Assembly (NCBI GenBank): GCA_014843695.1
Contig: CM026391.1
Span: 18,428,871 to 18,492,870, forward strand
DNA length: 64,000 bases
Source: Archivesica marissinica
Taxonomy: Eukaryota; Mollusca; Bivalvia; Venerida; Vesicomyidae
Reading direction: 5' to 3'
In this document: positions 58,091 to 64,000 of the stretch, in pieces
How the letters are laid out: each line of letters starts with the position of its first letter
Position numbering within the stretch: position 1 is the stretch's first letter
Notes under the pieces: generated by a model
Told to the model about the DNA's origin: nothing
Databases searched by the model: none
What the model saw: the letters and a program-made list of their open reading frames with translations, nothing else
Position numbers and translations under genes: made by a program

Positions 58091-58858
58091 GGACTGTATA
58101 TTGGACAAGAAACACAAGTCATAATATTAGGTTGTGAGTCATTTAATATATCTCATAGATCTGGCATGTTTTCATAAATACAAATATTTACATTATTTTT
58201 AATATAAAAACAATATATTGTTTATATAAAAATGAACTTACAATAAACATGTGTTGTATCTTCATTTTTAGTCTTTGTTGATTGTTCAACCCCTGTCTAG
58301 ATACTGTTAACAACAACACCAGTAACATGTATCAATGCATTTAAGTGGATGTGTATGTCTCAATATTCCTATGTAACTGTCATAGGCATAGCTTGACCGA
58401 GATTTATATGTAGGCATCGGGGGGGGGGGGGAATTCCCCCTGGAAGATTGATGAAAGTATATTTTCCGTACCTGCATTCTGAGGAATTTTAAAGTAGGCA
58501 TTGGCGTGAAATAAAGAAGAACAGTTCTGAAAATGTTACCAATTAAAAAGTAATGAAATACCCACTGATTTTCATATTCGATTCGATTGCTGCACCTTCA
58601 TTTTTTTTTTATTGCATTTTGAAGAAAATGTGTAGGCACATGTCTACAGGGTCTATAGGAGCGACACCACTGCCTGTGGAGCACTAGTGAGGAGGGAGAA
58701 GTGTGTGCATATATTAGTTACATTTTGTCATGGGCCAAAGTGAATTGAGGGAACTGTTTGATAGATGGATTCTGAAGATGTTAATAATATAATAATAATC
58801 CAATGTTACACCTCATACTGCTAACAATTCTTGGACATATTTCATCATGAAGATCACA
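58091..58858. other. Single-copy sequence downstream of NUDCD2
   Basis: AT-rich sequence with a candidate polyadenylation signal at 58242 and a G run at about 58420-58431. No exon recognised. Confidence 0.4.
58242..58247 (+). promoter_or_regulatory. NUDCD2: Candidate NUDCD2 polyadenylation signal AATAAA
   Basis: First AATAAA on the plus strand that I see after the NUDCD2 stop, followed by T/GT-rich gtgttgtatcttcattttta. If used, the 3' UTR is about 2.3 kb and contains both arrays between 56066 and 58090. Confidence 0.4.
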
Positions 58859-58926
58859 CCATCTCCGTGGCCTAGTGGTTAAGGCGTACGCCTACGGAGC
58901 AAGAGGTCGAAGGTTCGAACCTCGAT
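58859..58926 (+). mobile_element. SINE head, family E (tRNA-Arg-like), body missing
   Basis: CCGTGGCCTAGTGGTTAAGG (A box) and CGAAGGTTCGAACCTCG (B box) match the minus-strand SINE at 14100-14350. Just after the B box the SINE body is replaced by the 28-bp array. Confidence 0.8.
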
Positions 58927-59820
58927 GAATTGGTATCCCATCGGTAAACTCAATTAATTGGTATAACTCGATGAATTGGTATCCCATCGGTAAAACTCGA
59001 TGAATTGGTAAAACTCGATGAATTGGTATCCCATTGGTAAACTCAATTAATTGGTATCCCATCGGTATAACTCGATGAATTGGTATCCCATCGGTATAAC
59101 TCGATGAATTGGTATCCCATTGGTAAACTCAATGAATTGGTATCCCATCGGTAAAACTCGATGAATTGGTATCCCATTGGTAAAACTCGATGAATTGGTA
59201 TCCCATCGGTAAACTCAATGAATTGGTATCCCATTGGTAAACTCAATGAATTGGTATCCCATCGGTAAACTCAATGAATTGGTATCCCATCGGTAAAACT
59301 CGATGAATTGGTATCCCATCGGTAAACTCAATGAATTGGTATCCCATTGGTAAACTCGATGAATTGGTATCCCATTGGTAAACTCAATGAATTGGTATCC
59401 CATCGGTAAACTCAATGAATTGGTATCCCATCGGTAAAACTCGATGAATTGGTATCCCATCGGTAAACTCAATGAATTGGTATCCCATTGGTAAACTCAA
59501 TGAATTGGTATCCCATTGGTAAACTCGGTGAATTGGTATCCCATCGGTATAACTCGATGAATCGGTATAACTCGATGAATTGGTATCCCATTGGTAAACT
59601 CAATGAATTGGTATCCCATCGGTATAACTCGATGAATTGGTATCCCATCGGTAAAACTCGATGAATTGGTATCCCATCGGTATAACTCGATGAATTGGTA
59701 TCCCATTGGTAAACTCAATGAATTGGTATCCCATTGGTAAACTCAATGAATTGGTATCCCATCGGTATAACTCGATGAATTGGTATCCCATTGGTAAAAC
59801 TCGATGAATTGGTATCCCAT
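58920..59820. repeat. Minisatellite, 27-29-bp unit, about 32 copies, starting at a SINE B box
   Basis: The unit is cgatgaattggtatcccatc plus ggtaaaact. Variants are ggtataact, ggtaaactcaa and cattgg. The first unit is continuous with the B box TTCGAACCTCGATG of the SINE head. Confidence 0.96.
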
Positions 59821-60261
59821 ATCACCAGGGCGTTCACTAGACTTTGAAAGTCAAGAGTCAATGACCCTTGAGGTCAAAATCTCAAGCCAAGCTGGATTTT
59901 TCAAGAGTCAATATGCATATTGGTACTTTCTGTACAGATAACTTTTTCCCGACCTCTGGACCAAGATGTGTCTTGGGTGCAACCAGTAATTTTGTAATTA
60001 GAGAAAACACTGACTAGTTTGCTGAGCTATTAAATATCCCAATAAATGAAACACAGGTCGATTACGTTTCCTAAATTATGGAGTTACCTGACATATGTAC
60101 TTTAGGATTCTATCTGGACTGTAAATAAACTCGCGTACGGTAGAGTGTAGGTTTTATCTCTACCGTAGCTTACAACCTACACATTTGCACAACACCATAA
60201 CAAAGCACGTTGTGTGAAATCACTTTTCTTCTTTGTTCAAACACATAAGAACGAGAATACG

Positions 60262-61321
60262 GATTCATTCGTGGTAGGTATGGAAAAAGCCGAGAGCAAC
60301 TCAGCAAAGAAGAGAAAAAGCCGCTATGACTTGTTACAGAAACAATTCGAACACAAGTATGCTAGTCTCGAAAATAGACTGACAGCATATTCAATTTAAT
60401 AGAGCAGTCCGTCATAAAGACGTGAAACTGTTTCTTCACCAGGCAATAACAATAACCCTGAAGACGTTCTACCGGGCAATAACAATAACCCTGAAGACGT
60501 TCTACCGGGCAAAAACAATAACCCTGAAGTTCTACCGGGCAATAACAATAACCCTGAAGACGTTCTACCGGGCAAAAACAATAACCCTGAAGACGTTCTA
60601 CCGGGCAAAAACAATAACCCTGAAGACGTTCTACCGACCCCTGGGCAGGGGAATAACAATAACCCTGAAGACGTTCTACCGACCCCTGGGCAGGGGAATA
60701 ACAATAACCCCGAAGACGTTCTACCGACCCCTGGGCAGGGGAATGGCAAAAACACCATTATCAACAGGACAAGTCGATACACCCTACAGGACAATAGTTT
60801 GTCGATACACCCTACAGGACAATAGTTTGTTGATACACCCTACAGAACAATTGTCCGACTCGGAAACTCAGTGACATTGACAATGATGAAAATGTGCAAA
60901 TTACAAAAATGTTTACGAGAGAAATTTGATGAGGATGCATGTTTAAAGAAGCCTGTGACTAAACAGGGCATTCACATAGAGAATTCTCAACAAGAAATTA
61001 TTGAACAGGGTAATAGGTTTGATACACCCAATAGTGTGACTGCTTTTGCGAAAGAAAATAAGGTTGATTAAAATAAAAATGTGCAAGTATCGACACTGAA
61101 TATGCTCGAAACATGTCTTATAAGAAATCATGGTTCTAGAGGTAGTTTTGCAAAACATGGAACTATGTAAAATGGTTGAGAAAACGGCATATAATGGACA
61201 ACAAGCAGCACATATTGTACATCCAACAAGAACTTTAGACAGTTCCATCATATGTTGCTTTAGAAGGTTAGAAACCTCATCACATCTGAAACCCACCACC
61301 AAGAAGGGAATCGAATCCTAA
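60262..61321 (+). pseudogene. Broken coding remnants inside the inverted-repeat element
   Basis: The interior carries short, separately framed open stretches: MEKAESNSAKKRKSRYDLLQ KQFEHKYASLENRL (to 60399, ends in a stop), a repeat-bearing stretch readable as NNNNPEDVLPG units, one near 60871-61071 with KLQKCLREKFDEDACLKKP, and one ending at 61321. A 3-nt unit deletion (near 60525) leaves the repeat frame intact. I cannot assign a family. The basic, coiled N-terminus resembles the gag-like ends of some retroelements, but this is weak. Confidence 0.35.
60440..60735 (+). repeat. Short minisatellite, 33/45-bp units, 8 copies, possibly coding
   Basis: The unit is ggcaataacaataaccctga plus agacgttctaccg, extended in the last copies by acccctgggcagggg. 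Unit lengths are multiples of three, and one frame reads PGNNNNPEDVL. A second small repeat (tcgatacaccctacaggaca, 28 bp, 3 copies) follows at about 60770-60850. Confidence 0.93.
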
Positions 61322-61607
61322 AGTATGTATGTCAGGTAAGTCCATAATTTAGGAAATGAAATTTCTAAATTTGTACACGACTTGTAATTTTATGAGTAAA
61401 TTATACTTAACCTGACATGTACGACCCCCCTTCTCTCCTTCAGATTCAGATGCCTTCAAAGGCACCGTTGAAAGTGATTTCACACAACGTGCTTTGTTAT
61501 GGTGTTGTTTGCATGCGTAGGTTTTAAGCTACGCTTGAGATAAAACCTACATTCTACCGTACACGAGTTTATTTACGGTCGAGATAGAATCCTAAAGTAC
61601 ATATGTC

Positions 61608-62285
61608 GGGGGAATATCATTTTCTCATAAAATTACAATTTGAGTACAAACTTAGAAATTTAATTTGTTATTTTTACATTGCATTTTCTGAACATTTCAA
61701 GTATGACCATAAGTGGTACAAAAGTTGTGGTATAAACCTGTATTTATGTTGTTTCAATTTGCTGACATTACTAATGCAGCACTGGGTATTATTTTGTAAC
61801 GGTATAGAGACAGGTGCCATGTGTGACGGCAAACAACCATAACCAATCAGCAACATCACAGGTAAAGTGTTGCGTTTACCGGAATGTAAACGGAGTAGAC
61901 TGGAATGTGCTCAACATGACCGGGATAATACAAGGTACATATTCTCCAATGATGATGAAATTGTGAAGATTCTGCAATAGATTCCGGGAAACTAGTCAAT
62001 AATATCGCAAATGATATTGCTGAGAAAACAAACATTTAGTATAAGAATGAAATATATATATGCAAAATTTAGAACATTTTCATTGAAAAAACTATGTCAA
62101 CATCAATGTTTGAACTATCAAAAATTCTCAAATTAATAGATATTTACTCTCTGACCAGTTTCCATAGACTGTCATTAATTCATAGTTCTAATCAACTACA
62201 CAAATAACAAAATTGTATAACATTGCTGGAGACTAAATGGTCTCAGGCGCAACTAAAACAACACTGGAGACCTCTCCCCCCAGCT
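61608..62285. other. Intergenic stretch, nothing recognised
   Basis: No array, exon or RNA gene seen between the inverted-repeat element and the next SINE. Confidence 0.35.
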
Positions 62286-62572
62286 AACAAGACGGATCTG
62301 TAGTCCAGTGGTAACACGTTGGACTGGTAATCCAGGGATCGCAGGTTCGCTCCGCCGTCTGACCCTAATAAAATTAACAGTCTTTCAGATGGAACGTTAA
62401 ACCGAGGTCTCGTGTCGGTGCTGTACACCGTGCACGTAAAAGAACCAGATTCTGAAATGGGTCTCTGTCTGTATCATTGCACTATCCTCCAAAAATCTAA
62501 AATGACTAATCTCTTCAGGAGGCGTCGCTCATACCGGTAGCGACGATAAATAAACGTAAAACACACACTCCC
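62286..62572 (+). mobile_element. SINE, family C, near full length
   Basis: GATCTGTAGTCCAGTGGTAA (A box), GATCGCAGGTTCGCTCCGCC (B box), TTAACAGTCTTTCAGATGGA, TAAACCGAGGTCTCGTGTCG, TATCCTCCAAAAATCTAAAA, GGCGTCGCTCATACCGGTAG and AATAAACGTAAAACACACA. Confidence 0.87.
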
Positions 62573-63190
62573 CCAGCTATGAACAAACAGATTCATCCAG
62601 TCGAAATTGACAGGTCACATTTGATTAATATATTGTAAATAAACATCATTGAAGATGTTTAAACCATGAATCATTCAGAATTTTCGACTTTCAAATGTTT
62701 TTTTAACCATATTAACCCTTTCCCTCATAGAAGCACCTTTTGACACCATTACCAATACGACATACATTGACGATGTAGTGGCCAAACCAATGTTCATAAT
62801 AAAGGCTAGAATCTCGTGTAGTCCCAGTAATATCTATGGAGGTGGGATATATATGGCAACTATTTATCCACTGCATGATAGTTAATGGCTGTCGTTTGTA
62901 TGGAGATATAATAGTATATTAACCTAAATCTCTATGAAGGAAAGGGTTAAACAAGTAATATATGTACGACTGTAGTAGTAGTCAGACAGGTAACTATTTT
63001 GGACACATTTAATTAACTGAGAATTTGATGCATTTTTTGCCAACTAACCATTGATGTTCAATGATTTTGAGTGATGCTACATGCTATGCTGTTTGGATGG
63101 GGTAGGGGGTAAACTCAAAAATTCCAGTAAGTTATAAGTCTGATAAAAAATATTTAGGAGGTATCTTCCGAGACAATTATGGGTGATCCA
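62572..63190 (+). repeat. Dispersed repeat, copy 2 (carries a piggyBac-like MITE)
   Basis: Matches 10580-10984 in reverse complement on both sides of a 231-bp insert at 62716-62946. The class is unknown. It directly abuts a family C SINE. Confidence 0.75.
62716..62946. mobile_element. piggyBac-like MITE, 231 bp, TTAA target sites
   Basis: The ends are CCCTTTCCCTCATAGAAG and, in reverse complement, CCCTTTCCTTCATAGAG. Both are flanked by TTAA (62712-62715 and 62947-62950). The homologous repeat at 10580-10984 shows a single TTAA at this point. The ends start with CCC, as in piggyBac relatives. No coding capacity. Confidence 0.9.
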
Positions 63191-63904
63191 AAATGTAATG
63201 AATCTGAATAAAATGTGTGCAAACCGCATCTCTATTAAATAGTTCTACAAAGGTTGATTTAAATCAGCCAGATCATGTACGAGATATTGTGACGGACGGA
63301 CGGACGGATGGATGTACAATGTCAATACAATATCTCACCACCTTCGACAGGGGTTAACAATGAGCCACAACATACGACAACAACTCAGAAATCCTCCATT
63401 GCACATACATGTATATCTGCATCATGCTTAATCAGTTTGAACAAAATCAGCACAATAATGAATTACGAGTTTGCCAAAAACAATTTTACAACAGACTGAC
63501 AAAGTCAAACCTATAACCTCCAGTTCATGTTTGACAAACAAACCTGGTAAACGTGACAGCATTATTTTATCTGACGAATAGCGTATCTCTACTGGTTGGC
63601 AACCATTTTCCATTCGAAAACGATGTTTTTTAATCATAACTTTAACTGTTTGTGCTCCAGCGTCACTCTTTACATTAATAAATAGGTCAGCTTGTCATAC
63701 ATGTAATACCACAAAACAACTAATATCAAGGGAGGTAAATGCCAATGTTGAGGCCACAAATGGGGTAATTAAAATGCCAATTAATATTTGAGAGAAGACC
63801 CATTATCCGGACACTTCTATCTTCTGCCATCGTTTGTTTATATCTAACAGAATCTGCATTAATACAATAAAACATAATGTGTGCAACTTGATCAAATAGG
63901 AGGA
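63191..63904. other. Intergenic stretch, nothing recognised
   Basis: Contains a short GGAC/GGAT simple repeat near 63291-63312. No exon recognised. Confidence 0.35.
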
Positions 63905-63992
63905 CAAAATAGTAAAATGAGATGGTACGGTGGTCGCCAGATTGGACAGGTGGGTTTTCTCCGGGTACTCCGGTTTCCTCCCACACGAATGA
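63905..63992. mobile_element. Second copy of the dispersed SINE-like core
   Basis: ggtggtcgccagattggaca, ggtgggttttctccgggtac and tccggtttcctcccacacga match the block at 19986-20065. Near the window edge, so its extent is unknown. Confidence 0.6.
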
Positions 63993-64000
63993 CCACATAT

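Larger units (their letters stand above)
60090..61607. mobile_element. 1.5-kb element with about 138-bp terminal inverted repeats
   Basis: The left arm 60090-60227 and right arm 61470-61607 are reverse complements with few mismatches. Shared pieces: GACATATGTACTTTAGGATT, GTAAATAAACTCG, GTACGGTAGA, GTAGGTTTTATCTC, AACACCATAACAAAGCACGT and TGTGTGAAATCAC. An extra inverted copy of the left end and its flank (60069-60112) sits inside at about 61313-61357. No target duplication is obvious. It is probably a non-autonomous DNA transposon or foldback element. Confidence 0.82.

Noticed and set aside
56484..58115. 300-codon proline/serine ORF (LFPSPTVLSG repeats) and antisense TELLDWGIDQL repeats
   Set aside because: A 30-33-bp minisatellite open on both strands. 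It lies after the NUDCD2 stop codon and has no independent gene evidence.
60943..61302. Minus-strand 119-codon ORF inside the inverted-repeat element
   Set aside because: Opposite strand to the coding-like fragments, Cys/Ser-rich chance composition and no domain recognised.

Overview
The window looks like invertebrate (lophotrochozoan, most likely mollusc) nuclear DNA. It holds intron-rich protein genes, several families of tRNA-derived SINEs, small DNA transposons and an extreme load of minisatellites. By my own estimate about 60% of the 64 kb is tandem repeat. The phylum is an inference from the general look of the SINEs and gene structure, not from a database match.

Only two genes are clearly supported, and both were rebuilt exon by exon from reading frame, splice sites and protein similarity. 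On the minus strand, from 23.3 kb down to the left edge, lie the first nine coding exons (about 383 codons) of cytosolic leucyl-tRNA synthetase (LARS1), including the HLGH class I signature and the start of the CP1 editing domain with its TLRPET motif. The rest of LARS1 lies beyond base 1. On the plus strand, from 29.4 to 56.0 kb, lies a complete four-exon NUDCD2 (NudC/CS-domain co-chaperone, 154 aa). The two genes are divergent, about 6 kb apart between first coding exons. Both first coding exons carry an acceptor just upstream of the ATG, so untranslated first exons and promoters probably sit in the 23.3-29.4 kb interval, where I could not pinpoint them. That interval also holds a hairpin-flanked 228-codon hypothetical ORF, SINEs and a decayed LINE reverse-transcriptase fragment.

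The most unusual feature is where the minisatellites sit. Four arrays are tandem copies of a splice junction, that is, exon end plus splice site plus a little intron: the LARS1 exon 1 donor (16 copies), exon 5 donor (about 16), exon 8 donor (8), and the NUDCD2 exon 3 acceptor (about 57 upstream copies over 2.9 kb). Others begin within tens of bases of a splice site (LARS1 exon 7 and 2 acceptors, LARS1 exon 3 donor, NUDCD2 exon 1 donor). The authentic site is always the exon-proximal copy, and the array always runs into the intron.

A second seed class is mobile-element ends. The right terminal repeat of a 156-bp MITE is expanded about 35-fold in LARS1 intron 4, and a related terminal-repeat array sits in NUDCD2 intron 2. 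The end of a piggyBac-like MITE is tandemly repeated at 28.1 kb. A SINE head leads directly into the 58.9-59.8 kb array.

Layout: 0-23.3 kb LARS1 exons 9 to 1 with intronic arrays; 23.3-29.4 kb intergenic; 29.4-32.8 kb NUDCD2 exons 1-2 around a 2.6-kb and a 0.5-kb array; 32.8-41.8 kb intron 2 with four arrays and the exon 3 junction array; 41.9-55.9 kb intron 3, dominated by one 10.9-kb array of 65/71-bp units carrying a young SINE; 55.9-58.25 kb last exon and a probable repeat-filled 3' UTR; 58.9-64 kb SINE-linked array, a 1.5-kb inverted-repeat element, a piggyBac-like MITE inside a dispersed repeat, and SINE copies.
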